A DNA stretch of 64,000 nt, from NCBI RefSeq assembly GCF_021347895.1, contig NC_067127.1, forward strand, positions 16,526,984 through 16,590,983, in the 5' to 3' direction. Origin of the DNA: Acanthochromis polyacanthus (taxonomy: Eukaryota; Chordata; Actinopteri; Pomacentridae). Below are positions 11,301 to 32,700 of this stretch, piece after piece. Each line of letters starts with the position of its first letter. Within the stretch, counting starts at the first letter, position 1. Under the pieces are notes generated by a model. The model saw only the letters and a list, made by a program, of their open reading frames with translations. It ran no database searches and was not told the DNA's origin. The position numbers and the translations under genes are program-made.

Positions 11301-12419
11301 CTACCAGTCATGGCTGAGTATCTTCATTCAGCTATTCCTTGTCCTAAACAGTGGCACTGACAGCCTGACAAGTGGAGATTAGGTTTAACTTTTCCTGTCA
11401 CCCCTATCTCCCAGTGCTGGCAATAAGATGTATAAGCCAAGTCCACAATACAGTGTTGGGATTTAACAGTGCTAAGCCCGCTGTAAGCCAAAGTGACTTT
11501 ATTTTCAGGAGCCACACTGAGATTAATTTAAGGATAGGCTTAATGGAAATCCAGACAAATTTCAATTTTGTCTCGTAAACATCACAGGCAGCTGCACAAA
11601 CAGTAGTAACTGGAATGCTCTCTGTGCTCCATGTAAACACCACATCTCCAGTAATGTCAAACTGTGATGAGCATCACAACATTGATACTGGTGGACATGT
11701 AAACACAATCAATGGCTCTGCTCTTTTCAAGTGTCCCAGCAAGTCTGTGACAGAGGCAGAATGCACGAGATGCACGAGACCAGGACCCTAAAACTGAAGC
11801 AGCTAAATGGGTTTCAGCCGAAACTAAGTTCATCATATACATTTGAGCTCTGAGTCTAAATGTCTGCTTTGATATGAAAAGTTTAATCAAGAGCTTATTT
11901 ATTATTTATGTCACACTTTTGAAATGTTCTTCCTGAACTTTAGATTTGGGAGGATGTCCGAAACCAGAAACTTCCTGAAGGATTTTCTCATCATTTTCAG
12001 CAAGAGGTACATCAACATTATTTCACTTTGTTTGACACATGAAGCGGTATTTTCTCGTGGGTAATAGTCACTTGTGAAGGCCACTAAAAGGGCAGAAACT
12101 GAGGCTGTGGAAAAGGGGGTTTTCTGTGGTGCAACAATTAATCTCAGATTCTTAAATGGTCAGAACCAGATTGTTGTGTGCATAAAAGTGTTAGATATGA
12201 AGCAGGACAGGTAAAGTTTGGAGAGAAGTGAACTTGATAGAAGTGTAAGTGGCTATTCTTTCTGTTGTTTTGTTGTTGCAGAGCCAAATTATAAAGTCAA
12301 TGCTGTGTGTGAAACCAGAAGACCGACCAGAGGCAAGTAAACTGAAGACTGACTTGGAAGAGTGCAAACAGTCACTCGTGATGCCTGAAAAGATACAACG
12401 TGATAGTCACAGTGTCTGA
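895..12419 (+). CDS. eif2ak2: PKR-A: interferon-induced dsRNA-activated eIF2-alpha kinase with three dsRBDs
   Basis: This is a cytoplasmic antiviral sensor kinase. PKR binds double-stranded RNA, dimerises, autophosphorylates and phosphorylates eIF2-alpha to block translation. I assembled 19 exons, all with GT-AG introns and matching phases: 2,052 nt, about 683 aa. Order: dsRBD1 (about 5-77), dsRBD2 (99-170), dsRBD3 (214-287), Ser/Thr-rich linker (292-379), kinase (380-680). Kinase residues: glycine loop LGKGAFG, beta-3 Lys414, HRD Asp533, DFG Asp551, activation-loop Thr570 and Thr575 in the PKR spacing. The start is ATG 895 or 898; 898 has the stronger context (A at -3, G at +4) and aligns with the PKR-B start. 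An in-frame TGA at 886-888 rules out anything further upstream. Human PKR is 551 aa with two dsRBDs, so the extra length is mainly the third dsRBD. A candidate poly(A) signal, AATAAA, lies at 13059-13064. Strict ISRE upstream. dsRBD plus kinase excludes PERK, GCN2 and HRI; no Z-alpha domain was seen, so it is not PKZ. Confidence 0.93.
1688..2026 (-). mobile_element. tRNA-derived SINE in PKR-A intron 1
   Basis: Antisense copy of a SINE found several times in this window. It starts with a (ATCC)n tail, runs through the conserved segments CTATCCCAGCTGAC, CATTCACACCTACGG and GGGAGAACATGCAAACTC, and ends in the decayed tRNA-like head. It is visibly diverged. The rest of intron 1 (1005-1687 and 2027-2202) holds nothing recognised. 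Confidence 0.8.
2415..2780 (+). other. PKR-A dsRBD2 cassette (exons 3-4)
   Basis: Exon 3 is 2415-2569 and exon 4 is 2657-2780. Both outer borders are phase 0 and the internal junction is phase 2. The domain reads [11 protein letters not shown], then [12 protein letters not shown] and [16 protein letters not shown]. The basic KREAK patch is present, so RNA binding is likely retained. Because the pair is phase-0 symmetric, it can be skipped without frameshift. Confidence 0.9.
3244..3818 (+). other. PKR-A dsRBD3 cassette (exons 5-7)
   Basis: Exon 5 is 3244-3317 (a charged spacer, [17 protein letters not shown]), exon 6 is 3445-3594 and exon 7 is 3686-3818. The three together are phase-0 symmetric. 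The domain reads [14 protein letters not shown], then [20 protein letters not shown]. The first lysine of the usual KK pair is Val, while the later Lys is kept, so its RNA contact surface differs slightly from dsRBD1 and dsRBD2. Confidence 0.9.
3819..5116. other. PKR-A intron 7, no element recognised
   Basis: A 1.3-kb intron. Open frames on both strands are short and match nothing known to me. It may hold an old repeat around 4410-4960, but I could not define its ends. Confidence 0.4.
5353..6548 (-). mobile_element. Degenerate Tc1-like DNA transposon in PKR-A intron 9
   Basis: The element has short terminal inverted repeats (CACTCACTGACCACTTTATT at the left and its inverted, diverged partner at the right) and is flanked by TA at 5351-5352 and 6549-6550, the Tc1/mariner target. 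The transposase lies on the minus strand in broken frames. One block at 5603-5797 keeps the GYFQQ..NAPCH stretch, but the catalytic Asp of QDN is Val there. Non-autonomous and old. Confidence 0.88.
5375..5797 (-). pseudogene. Tc1-like transposase remnant (C-terminal half)
   Basis: Two minus-strand open blocks (5603-5797 and 5375-5566) in different frames carry the end of a Tc1-like transposase: [18 protein letters not shown], then a C-terminal [16 protein letters not shown] segment. The frame break and the Asp-to-Val change at the catalytic position show that it is dead. Confidence 0.8.
8359..8871. mobile_element. TTAA-flanked MITE in PKR-A intron 16
   Basis: About 510 bp bounded by TTAA on both sides, with terminal inverted repeats CCCTCGTGTTGTCCTGCGGG and, inverted at the right end, CCCTCCTGTTTTCCTC. 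The inside is AT-rich and non-coding. A TTAA target duplication is characteristic of piggyBac- and Kolobok-type transposons. A second copy sits in PKR-B intron 2. Confidence 0.75.
9338..9628. mobile_element. Short TIR element carrying a (CCGT)n array
   Basis: It begins TATCCCCCGCC and ends with the inverted GGCGGGGGATA. Between them lies a (CCGT)n microsatellite at 9385-9435 and about 150 bp that recur downstream at 10362-10517. The inverted ends suggest a non-autonomous DNA element. The family is not recognised. Confidence 0.5.
9385..9435. repeat. (CCGT)n microsatellite
   Basis: About 13 uninterrupted TCCG/CCGT units inside the TIR element in PKR-A intron 17. Confidence 0.95.
10362..10517. 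repeat. Second copy of the 9.5-kb element segment
   Basis: This stretch repeats 9485-9640 in direct orientation at high identity, including TTCACACCATGGACACCTTG and the terminal GGCGGGGGATATTGATGACC. The two copies bracket about 720 bp of single-copy sequence, as if one insertion carries a large inner duplication. Sequence on to 11943 holds nothing else recognised. Confidence 0.7.
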
Positions 12420-14112
12420 TTACTGCAAGGAAACACAGAAACACTCATCAAAGTCCAACAAGTACCACTGTTTATCCGCCGTAACGCTATATAAGGCTGT
12501 GAAGGTTTTAAATAATAACTGGAATGTCTTTTAATAAGTTGTATGGCATGAGTTCACATCATACTTATTACTCCACCAAGCAGAATCCTCAGCAGAGTTA
12601 TGTGATGATCGGCGTTGATTTGTCTGTCTCTCTGTTAGCAACATTACTCAAACATGGATAAATATGTAATTTTCAGGAAAGGTCAGAAATGACACAAGGA
12701 TCAATTGATTAGATTTTGGCAGTGATGCGGCTTATAGTCTGGAACCCCAGATTTTTTAAAGACTTCAGCCTTCAGAAATGATACAAGGAATGAACAGCCT
12801 TGGCAAAGAACTGAGTGCTTTTCTAGTATATGTGGAACTGTACTTGATGGAAAAAGACGAGTTTTATAATCAGTGAATACGACATGAATTACATCGGTCC
12901 GTTTTTACAAATAATCATGTTTTTTAGCTATGTCAGCTGGATAATACTTTTTTTGTTGTTGTTTGCTGGAATGGTTGAGTGTATTCACACTTACAATGAC
13001 GTTACATTCCATTTTTCATGGCACTTTTCTTTTTTTATTATGGAAGGTGGAAGTGAAAAATAAAACAATCTGTGGTCTAATGGTCATTCATCTTCTGTGC
13101 AAGTTTTTTTTTTACATATACTGTTGTACAAGAAGGAATAATGTCCTCCAGTTTTTTTAGAGGTGGGAGTGTAGTGGCTTGGGCCAGATGTCCACTACTT
13201 AAGGTCAATCACTAATCTATTCACTTCAGTAATACTAACACTTATAAATCATTGCTAGGTTCTTGTTGTAAAATAATCTAAGTCTCACCAGAAAAAGATG
13301 AAAAAGAGGTCCAGGAGTCAGTCTTCAGATGCCAAGACAAAAGTGTTTATTTCTGCACATGACAGGTAAAACACTGAGAAAATACCTCCGGAGATATGTT
13401 CTAAATATCTGCCAGAATGCTGACTCATTTATACTATTTTGGCTGGGGTAGGTGACACCCCCGGTCCTTCCTACTTTCATCGCTCCCCAACTTTCACTTC
13501 TACACCATTACCTCATATTCTCGAGGTCTAACAGAGGCTAGTATTTCTCTTATCTTTACCCAAAAATATGAGACTAGGTCAGGATGTCCCCATGAGGAGG
13601 GATGCTTCGTTCCTTTTAGTGTTCTTTCTGCACGTAGGCCAGTGGCACCTGGCACTTCAAGGTCTCACTACTGATTATTACACACACATTGGAACTACAG
13701 TCAGCTCACACCTCTGAACATCTGGCCGCCGCTGAGTACACGGTCACACACAGTACACACATTGTACTACACAGATAACACATCTCTGTTAGACTGCAGA
13801 GAATACTGTTTTTTTCCACAACAGGTTCAGGACCAGTTCATCAGAGTAAACACACACACAGGCATAGATTTTTTCTTTCACAGCAATAGATATGTTTTTA
13901 CACAACAGGAGATGCTACGGTGTAGAAATACAAGTACAAGTAATGAATTAAGTTTACACTTAAGCAAAAGTACAAGAAGAATTGGCATCAAAATATGCCT
14001 AACACACTTTCACAATTCAGCTATGGAAAACAGATGGGCAAGCACGTTACCTGAGACCACTGGACAGCTTCATTGATTTCCGCACACAGAATATGAACAC
14101 ATTCTTGGTTTG
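12420..14112. other. PKR-A 3' UTR and intergenic region
   Basis: No exon found. The first 650 bp is the likely 3' UTR, with AATAAA at 13059-13064. Beyond it are short CA-rich tracts around 13679-13862 and no recognised element. It separates two same-strand PKR genes by only 1.9 kb. Confidence 0.55.
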
Positions 14113-14125
14113 TGGGAGTTGTAGT
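14113..14125 (-). promoter_or_regulatory. ZNF143/Staf-like motif upstream of PKR-B
   Basis: TGGGAGTTGTAGT is the reverse of ACTACAACTCCCA and fits the ACTACANNTCCCA element. It sits immediately before the ISRE and about 220 bp before the ATG. PKR-A has the same motif further upstream. Confidence 0.4.
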
Positions 14126-14140
14126 TCAGCTGGATCCCAG

Positions 14141-14150
14141 TTTCAGTTTC
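14141..14150 (-). promoter_or_regulatory. ISRE/IRF-type element upstream of PKR-B
   Basis: TTTCAGTTTC is the reverse complement of GAAACTGAAA, a strict ISRE core. It lies about 195 bp upstream of the PKR-B ATG and supports interferon induction of this copy as well. Confidence 0.6.
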
Positions 14151-14254
14151 GATTGTTCATGTCTTAACAAAATAGGAAGGAATCGAAACTTACAGATAAT
14201 AAAACCAGCTGAATCGAAACAGAGCTTTGACATTCGCGGATCCGGCAGCAGAAG

Positions 14255-14332
14255 TAAGATGAGAGGGTAAATAAATAGATATAAGGTGAGATTGAATCTG
14301 TCTGTTCACGTTTTTTGTGTGTAAATTTGCAG
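14255..14332 (+). other. Possible 5' UTR intron of PKR-B
   Basis: AGAA followed by GTAAGAT (donor) and a T-rich tract ending TTTGCAG (acceptor) define a plausible 78-bp intron ending 11 bases before the ATG. This would put a non-coding first exon directly downstream of the ISRE. Not proven without transcripts. Confidence 0.35.
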
Positions 14333-14343
14333 TGTCATTTCTC

Positions 14344-25530
<11,187 letters not shown>

Positions 25531-25890
25531 ATGTAAAGAGAGAGCTTGTCAGATATTATTGACATGATGGAAATCTGTGTCTTCTGATGATCATCTAAGG
25601 ACAGGATTTGATACACTGTTGTGTTATCAGGTTTTTAAGACAAATGTTAATGTATTGCTGTTACATGTGATGGAGGGCAAATCATGAAACATGAAACATG
25701 TAATTAAGGGACAGTCTCATGGGATCCGGGAATGAAAACTGAAATCAATCAGTCATGATTTTAAGAACTAACTTTTACCTTCTCTCTGTGGTCTTTGCTG
25801 TTTTGTAACTGTTTTTATTGTCTCCTGCAAAGGAGGGAATATTTTATGCTGATACCTTCAAGCACTATACAGTCATTCTGATTCACCCCT
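25531..25890. other. PKR-B 3' flank
   Basis: Probable 3' UTR. No canonical AATAAA was seen in this stretch, and no element was recognised. Confidence 0.4.
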
Positions 25891-25908
25891 ACACACACAC
25901 ACACACAT

Positions 25909-25978
<70 letters not shown>
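25891..25978. repeat. (CA)n microsatellite
   Basis: A long AC/CA dinucleotide tract with a few early interruptions (ATGC, ATAC). A shorter one follows at 26255-26287. Confidence 0.97.
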
Positions 25979-25979
<1 letters not shown>

Positions 25980-25984
<5 letters not shown>

Positions 25985-26253
25985 ACTTCTATCTTAGTGA
26001 GGACATCCATAGGCGTAATGCATTTCCTAGAGCCTTACCCTAACCTTAACCGTCACAACTGATCGCCTAACCCTAATCCTTACCCTAACCCTAACCAAAC
26101 CTCAATTCATACCTGTTCTCTAAAAACAAGTCTTCACCCTCAAACATGGCTGTTTCAAAGTGAGGACCGGCCAAAATGTCCTCACTTTGTAAAAATGTCC
26201 TCACTTTGATAGTTAAATGCAGAAAATGGTTCTCACAATGTAGCAAGTACAAG

Positions 26254-26254
<1 letters not shown>
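25980..26254. repeat. Dispersed repeat with CCCTAA-like core
   Basis: A fish-genome dispersed repeat: GTGAGGACATCCATAGGCGT, then several imperfect CCCTAACCCTAACC units, then paired AAAATGTCCTCACTTTG segments. The CCCTAA units resemble telomere repeats but are short, degenerate and part of this larger element. It is bounded by two CA microsatellites. Confidence 0.6.
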
Positions 26255-26285
<31 letters not shown>

Positions 26286-26291
<6 letters not shown>

Positions 26292-26425
26292 CAGTAATGG
26301 TGGTGGAGCTGCCATGCAAGGTGCTTGTCTGTCATCAGGACCAACTTGGGGTTCAGTGTCTGAGTAAAAGACACTGTGACATGTGAACAGACAACAGATC
26401 AAATTACCAGTCCTGGACTTCACTC
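26286..26425. repeat. Dispersed fish repeat fragment
   Basis: It contains GAGCTGCCATGCAAGGTGCT and TTGGGGTTCAGTGTCTGAGT, segments also found, diverged, in the repeat at 26865-27055. Non-coding. Confidence 0.4.
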
Positions 26426-26864
26426 AGGTTTCCCCCAAAAAGATGCTGTTCATGAACTTCTTTTCCTGTTTTAATTGCAATATACATCAAACGCATACAT
26501 TATTATTAACGGAAGAAGGTCCGTTCATACGGTATTGTTTATGCTGCTTACTTTGAAAGATATTTGATTGTGTAATACAAATTGGGTAAACTTTTATCCT
26601 ATTTGAAAGACAACAGAATATAATTTTTCAAAGAAGCCAAACTGGTTGGTTGATGTTCAGTGCTTGTACTGTATATTACCCAGTTAATGATGCTAACTGC
26701 TTAGCCTGGCAGAAGGAAGCTAATGGTTTGTGTATACCGTGTGTCCAAACCACTTTGGATCTTAATGCATTAATCCCTTTGGATCTTGTGTGTAACCAAG
26801 TCAGATTATGTTTGTTCTCAGTTACAGTCAGTGCACTCTCAGAACAGATGTGGTGAATGGTCTA

Positions 26865-27055
26865 CGCTCATAAAGCACCTTTCTACTTTAGTGGTACTCA
26901 AAGGGCTTTACAGTGTTTTTCATTCACCCATTCATGCGCCAGAGCTGCCATGCTTGCCTGTCTGCAATTAGGAACAACTTTGGGTTTAGTTCGAACTAAC
27001 CACAGACCTTGTGATCAGTGGACAACCCACTCTACCACTTAAGTTACCACTGCAC
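26865..27055. repeat. Dispersed fish repeat
   Basis: It has the pattern CTCATAAAGCACCTTTCTAC, then CATTCACCCATTCATGCGCC, GAGCTGCCATG and CTACCACTTAAGTTACCACT, which I recognise as a widespread teleost interspersed repeat. Class uncertain. Confidence 0.45.
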
Positions 27056-27131
27056 AGCAGGCAAGAATAAACAACATAAACTCTGCTTTCTCTTTCTCCA
27101 TCAAACTGCTGTTAAACTTTGACTACTAATG

Positions 27132-27464
27132 TGGGGCTGCACAGTAGTTTGGTGGTTAGCAGTGTCGCCTCGCAGCTACAAGATTCCTGGTTTGCATCAT
27201 TGCCTGTGCCTGGGGTCTTTCTGCTTGGAGTTTGAATCATCTTGCATACGTAGGTTTTCTCCAGGTACTCTGTCTTCCTCCCACAGTCCAAAGAAACACT
27301 GAAGTTAATTTGATAATATTAAATTGTCTGTAGGTGTGAATGTGAAAGACTGGTAACCTGCCCAGGGTGTCTTCTGCCTTCACCTTAAGTCAGCTGGGAT
27401 AGACTCCAGCCCACTGTGACCCTAATGAGGATTGAGAGGTGTATAGATAATATATGGATGGATG
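27132..27464 (+). mobile_element. tRNA-derived SINE between PKR-B and PKR-C
   Basis: Sense copy: GGGGCTGCACAGTAG, A-box-like GGTGGTTAGCAGTG, the conserved SINE body, then a GGATGGATG tail. It is more diverged than the copies at 34269 and 57159. Confidence 0.8.
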
Positions 27465-28074
27465 TTCATTAAACTGTCCTGATGTGAACTCTTCTCAGCT
27501 GTGATTTCTGACCGGTGGCTTGGTGAAAACGTTCTCAAGGAATGTTGGAAGTCATGTGTTCTTACATTAGCATTCTTAATTTAATGTTTTTTTTGTCCTC
27601 AGTAAAGATAAAGAAGTTTAAATTAAAATTTTGCACAGATATGTGCATGCAATAATTTTATTCACAATTTTAGATTCAATGTTTACATTTTCTGCAAGAG
27701 GGAGTCATTTTCTTGTTTGCTTGTAACTTTTCGACTCAAATCTATTTATTTTTCCAGGATACTGAAAAGATTTTTATATACAGTTTATTGGTCAGTCTAG
27801 TAACCCCCGCAGCAGTCCCACTGTCTGATTAGAGGAGATCTATGCCCACATCAGTCCCCGCCAGACGGCAGATGAATCGCGCATGCGCAAAGTCACTGCA
27901 GATCCCGCCCTGGCTTACAGAGCGGGAATAAATAAAAACGTTTCTTCACTGTCATACCAAAATAAATCACTGCATTTAGCCTCTTGTTCAAAAACGTATT
28001 TTGGGTGTTTTGTACTCACTTTTTTTCTCTCCCACAACATTATTGCTCTCTCCTACAACGTTGATTACAGTTAC

Positions 28075-28098
28075 ATGCAAATGTGAAATTATGCAAAT
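28075..28098 (+). promoter_or_regulatory. Two octamer motifs upstream of PKR-C
   Basis: ATGCAAAT occurs at 28075-28082 and again at 28091-28098, 220-245 bp before the PKR-C ATG. The octamer is the POU/OCT factor site. Neither PKR-A nor PKR-B has this pair. Confidence 0.45.
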
Positions 28099-28103
28099 TG
28101 TGG

Positions 28104-28111
28104 TGACGTCA
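28104..28111. promoter_or_regulatory. Perfect CRE upstream of PKR-C
   Basis: TGACGTCA, the palindromic CREB/ATF site, lies about 210 bp before the ATG and next to the two octamers. No strict GAAANNGAAA element was found in the 800 bp before PKR-C. Confidence 0.5.
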
Positions 28112-28318
28112 TTTACCGATCTTCCTTGTTGTGGTTGGGTTGCAAGAAATAGGAGGGAACTTTAACCCTTTGATGCGCAGTGTGGGTCAGGAGATACCCA
28201 TTTCCATTGGATTTAGGTCACTTTTAATCCATGTTGCGAATCAAAGGGTTAAGTCTCTGATATAGCAGATTCTGCAGCGGCCCCACACCCATTATTAGTA
28301 CAAGTTTTATGATTGAAA

Positions 28319-29791
28319 ATGGTAAAGAAAAAGCCCGTAGCGAAACTGAAGGAGTACGCACAAAGAAATGGCATAGTGCTCGAGTATGAGGTTGTGTCGA
28401 AGGGACCTGAGAGGTGAGTTTAAACCGTGTTATGACCTGCTACTACACAGAAACTTTCTTCTCATAGTAAAGTTTGGTCAAGTGACAATTTAACTCGGTC
28501 GGCCGTGGGACGCTCATTTCCTTGTTTTAATCTCGTCCTTTTAAAACCTTCATGCTGTTTGTTACCGCTACGCTATCCTTTATGCACATGCCCAAGTTAC
28601 CGGAATTACCTCTACGAACTACTTCTTTATCATGCCATTTTGATGGCCGACATTCTTTTGTTATTGTAGTAAATGCATAATAACATTATCTTTGTTCTAC
28701 TACGTTCACACTGCAGGCTAAAATGACACAAATCCGATTTTTTGCCCCTATGCTACCTGTATCTGATCTTTTCATGACAGTCTAAACGACACACCACTTT
28801 TAGTTGAGTCACTGGAATGCACATGTCACTTACCAGCGCAAATACATATCTTGAATAGCAATACCAATATTAAAGTTACAAGACTAAGCAAAATGATGAA
28901 TTATAGCATTTCAAATTCAAATGCAAATGAATAAACTCAAACAAGATCAGCTGTAAGTTAGATAAGAGGAAATTAAATAAAACCTGAATTGCACTCAAAA
29001 TAAGAATGAGTCTAACATTAAATTGTTCTGCAGGTTATTCAAGGTTGCATGTGCACAGTGGGTAAAACTATATTTACTGAGCTCATTTAAAAATAGCATC
29101 TGCAGCATAATCCAGTCATCTCAGGGAAACAAAGACAGCGATGCTCAACCTCAGTATATAGAGTGATGAACTGAGTTTGTCAGAGTAGTAAACACTGTCC
29201 AAGGGCTAAACAGTTGCTTCTGACTCTTACTTTGACAGATATTGTGATATCAGTCACAATATTAGTAGGAGTAATAGTTTTTTCCATTTAAAAATATATA
29301 AACTTTTTAGTAAATTTCAACTATTCTTCAGTACATGAGCTCTGGCCTGAAGCTTTTTACAATCACAACAGTCTCTGTCATGGTGGTCCTTTGCTAGCTG
29401 AACCCCCACAATACTCTCTGCTTGTCCACACTGAAATTCCCATAGTGACTTCCTGTCCTAGTTTCTACAGTAGGAGGCTCAACTAGGTACAACAGGTAGT
29501 GTACAATATCTTCTGCCTTTTTGGTAAACAAAGGCAATTAACACATTTTACTGTTAACAAACATGTAGCTACTGCACTGTAGATACTGTACTTTTTATTG
29601 TTATGTTTTCATGTCAGAGTTGGTCATGTTAACTAAAAGTGGTGTAATTCTTTAACAGAGTCGTCATGAAGGCTGTGATCGATGGTCAAGGGTTCCCCAC
29701 TGGTGTTGGGAGGAATGAAAATGAAGCCAAGCAGAATGCAGCAAAAAGTGCTCTGAGCAGTTTGAATGACAAGGAAAATCTGAGACCAGTG
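28319..29791 (+). other. PKR-C single dsRBD (exons 1-2)
   Basis: Exon 1 is 28319-28413 and exon 2 is 29659-29791, joined in phase 2 exactly as in the other copies. The N-terminus [15 protein letters not shown] keeps alpha-1. The second helix reads [12 protein letters not shown], where dsRBD1 of PKR-A reads [12 protein letters not shown]. Intron 1 (28414-29658) holds nothing recognised. Confidence 0.9.
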
Positions 29792-32700
29792 GTAAGATTG
29801 ACTGTATACACAGCAAACATCATTTGGTTGGCAGTTGTTGCTAAACATTATTTTATTTATTTATTTCAGGCAAAAAATATGTCAAAAAATCCTGCTGCTC
29901 CACTTCATCAGAGAAATATTGCAACCAAGCTGGAATGTGAGAAGGCATGTGTGGGTAAAATGACAGAGGTAAGTAGTAATACACTATAGTATAGTTAATA
30001 TACAATAGTACATATGTAGAAATTTGTCATTAGGGGTGGAAACTGAAATTTGATGTTGTTGCAAGGAGTCTTTTACAGAACAAAGAAGTATACTGAGAAT
30101 CTGTAGACCACGCTAGTTTATTAATTAGCTCTAAATGTAGAAAATGTGTTTTCTTTGAACCTCTAAGACAACCACCAAATTAATTTATCTATAGAACTGC
30201 ACATGTGATGACACAATCTTTTTTACTAGGCCAATAATAACTAAACCTCAAGGATCAAGGATATTTATTGCCATTGTAGTTCTACAATGAAACTTTGTTG
30301 GCACTTAAAAAATACAGCACAACAAACAGCTTTATAAAAACAAGTAGCCAAGTTCCAGCTCAAGGTTGTGCATGTTTGTGGGCAGGGGAGAGGGAAGGAG
30401 GTGTTGTAATGGTGTAATGGAGGCAACAGCTCTAGGGATGAAGCTGTTCCTCAGCCTGGTAGTCCACGTTGTGATGGCGCGGTATCTCCTCTCTGATGGC
30501 AGTGGGACAAACAGGGAGTGTCGTGGGAGGCTAACATCCATGCAGATGTCCCGTGCTCTTCTCTGCATGCGTGTAACATACACAGAATCCAAGTCCGGGT
30601 GCTCACCTCCCACAATTCTCTGTGCCACCTTTACCACCCTGGACAGATCTTATCTTTTTTTTTGCTGTGCAGGAACTGTACTACACTGTGCAGCCCTGAG
30701 AGAGGATGCTCTTGATGGTGCTTCTGTAGAAGTTTCTGAACAGTTGTGGAGCCAGACCAGCCTGCTTCAGCTTCCTCAGGAAGAACATCCTCTGCTGGGC
30801 TTTTTTCACCAGTTTGGAGGTCTTTAGTGTCCATGTCAGATCCTTGGTATATGCATACTAAGGAATTTGACTCTACCTCATCTCCGCTGATATGGAGTGG
30901 GGACTGTATGACTCTCTGAGTCCTCCTGAAGTCTATGATGACTTCCGTGGTTTTGGTGGTGTTGAGGACCAGGTTGTTGTCTGCACACCACCCAACCAGA
31001 TGTTGGACCTCTTGCCTCTACCAGGTCTCGTTGTTGTCCCTGATAAGGCCTACCCCCGGAGTATCATCAGCAAACTTTATCAATGTGTTAGAGGAGTGGG
31101 TGGGGACACACTCCCCTGTGGTATGTCTGTGTTCATGGTTATGGTGCTGGATGTCAGATTCCCCATCCTGACATTCTGAGACCAGTTGGTCAGAAAGTCC
31201 ATAATCCATGAGCATAATGTGGTGGAGAGTCCAAGGTTGGTAAGTTTGTGTACCACTTTACAGGGGATTACAGTGTTGAAGGCACTGCTAAAATCCACAA
31301 AGAGCATCCTAACGTAGGTATTTAACTGTTCCAGGTGGGTTAGGGCTGTATGAATCGCAACTGAAACAGCATCCTCTGTAGATCTGTCCGATACGCAAAC
31401 TGATGTCTGTCCAGATCTGTAGGGATGCTTCTCTTGATGTGTGCCAGCACCGCCCTCTCAAAGCACGTCATGGCCGGGATGAGGGCAACTGGGCAGTAGT
31501 CATTGAGGGTTATGATGGCAGACTTTTTGAGCACAGGAACGATGATCGTCGATGTTAGGCAGGTGGGGACTCCAGCTTGTTGTAGGGAGAGGTTGAAGAT
31601 CGTTGTCAACACCTCAGCCTGCTAGTCAGCACATATTCTCAGTAGGCAGCCTTCACGCCATCCGGTCATGATGCTTTTGTGGGGTTGATCCACTTCCGGG
31701 TGGATCTCAGCTGGTGCTGTTAGGAAGGTTTTTTCTGGCAGTTTTGTAGTCCAGCTGGTCCCCTGACCTGTAGGCAGCGTCTCTGAGCAGCAACAGTACA
31801 TTTCCATTTTGGTAGGCAGTACGACCTTAATGCAAAAATGTATATAGTACGGGACAGCAGAGGTGTAACCCTCCAGGTCAGTTCCCTCAGAGCGGTGTAA
31901 ATGTAAGTGCAAAATTACTGTAAAAGAAGATGCATTCAGAAGTTAAAGACTGTCTTTTGTGTTTCAGGTGTCTGATAAGCTCTGCAGACTACAAATCACA
32001 ACGTAAGGCTCTGACTGATTTTTAAGAAAACATTTTAATTAATGCTAATACCCTTAACTAATTCAAATTTGTAATAATGTGTCTCTTTGTATTGCTCAGC
32101 GATTTATGTGATGCAGAATCAGAAATCATGGTCAGTACTGTGAATACATCGAACCATCCCATTGTTCAGGTGTGGTATTACTTTTCCAGTCTATGTGTAA
32201 AATCCACAGTCTGATCCTCATTTAAGTCAAAGCCCCTAAAAAGGTTATATATAGGTTTATATCTTAGTCAGTACTGAGATATTCTGTAACTTTGTCTGTC
32301 TGGTAATTCTGGAGGAATGATAGGAACATGAGAAAACCTTTTAAACTAAAATATGATGACATATTTGATGTTTCGGCTTTTTTTTTGTATAACAGGACAT
32401 GGAGTCATGATTTACATATTTACTTGTAATTCTCTGGGATAAATAAAATAGACAAATTTTTAGTGAGGGGCCAAATGTTTTTCTTTTCTTTTTTGCAAGG
32501 ACCAATTCTGATTATTAGTCTTGAAGGAAATTGATTACTGATATTTAAGTTGAAAATTTTTCCCACAAAAAGCTTTGTTTAATGCCTTTATTTTTTGCAT
32601 TTGTTTAACCAAAAGAACATTCACAAAACAACATTTATCATGCAGTATTGACAGGCTGTTGAATAGTGCTAAAAGACTCTTCATTCATTCTTTATTCTTC

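Larger units (their letters stand above)
7372..12419 (+). other. PKR-A kinase domain (exons 13-19)
   Basis: Exons: 13 7372-7491 (glycine loop, AIK), 14 7622-7750 (alpha-C and the acidic kinase insert), 15 7839-8055 (hinge MELCD, helix E, IHRDLK), 16 8137-8280 (DFG, activation loop, APEQ), 17 8916-9017 (VDIFALGLI), 18 11944-12006 (helix G) and 19 12282-12419 (PEDRPEA, stop TGA). Kinase subdomains I-XI are all present. The Ser/Asp-rich insert between strands 4 and 5 is typical of eIF2-alpha kinases. Confidence 0.93.

Noticed and set aside
26040..26100. Telomere-like CCCTAA units
   Set aside because: Only a few imperfect units inside a dispersed repeat between CA microsatellites. Not a telomere or fusion scar.
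30366..30827. A 153-codon + strand frame in PKR-C intron 3
   Set aside because: It is the reverse of a LINE 3' region; the real coding remnant is on the minus strand.
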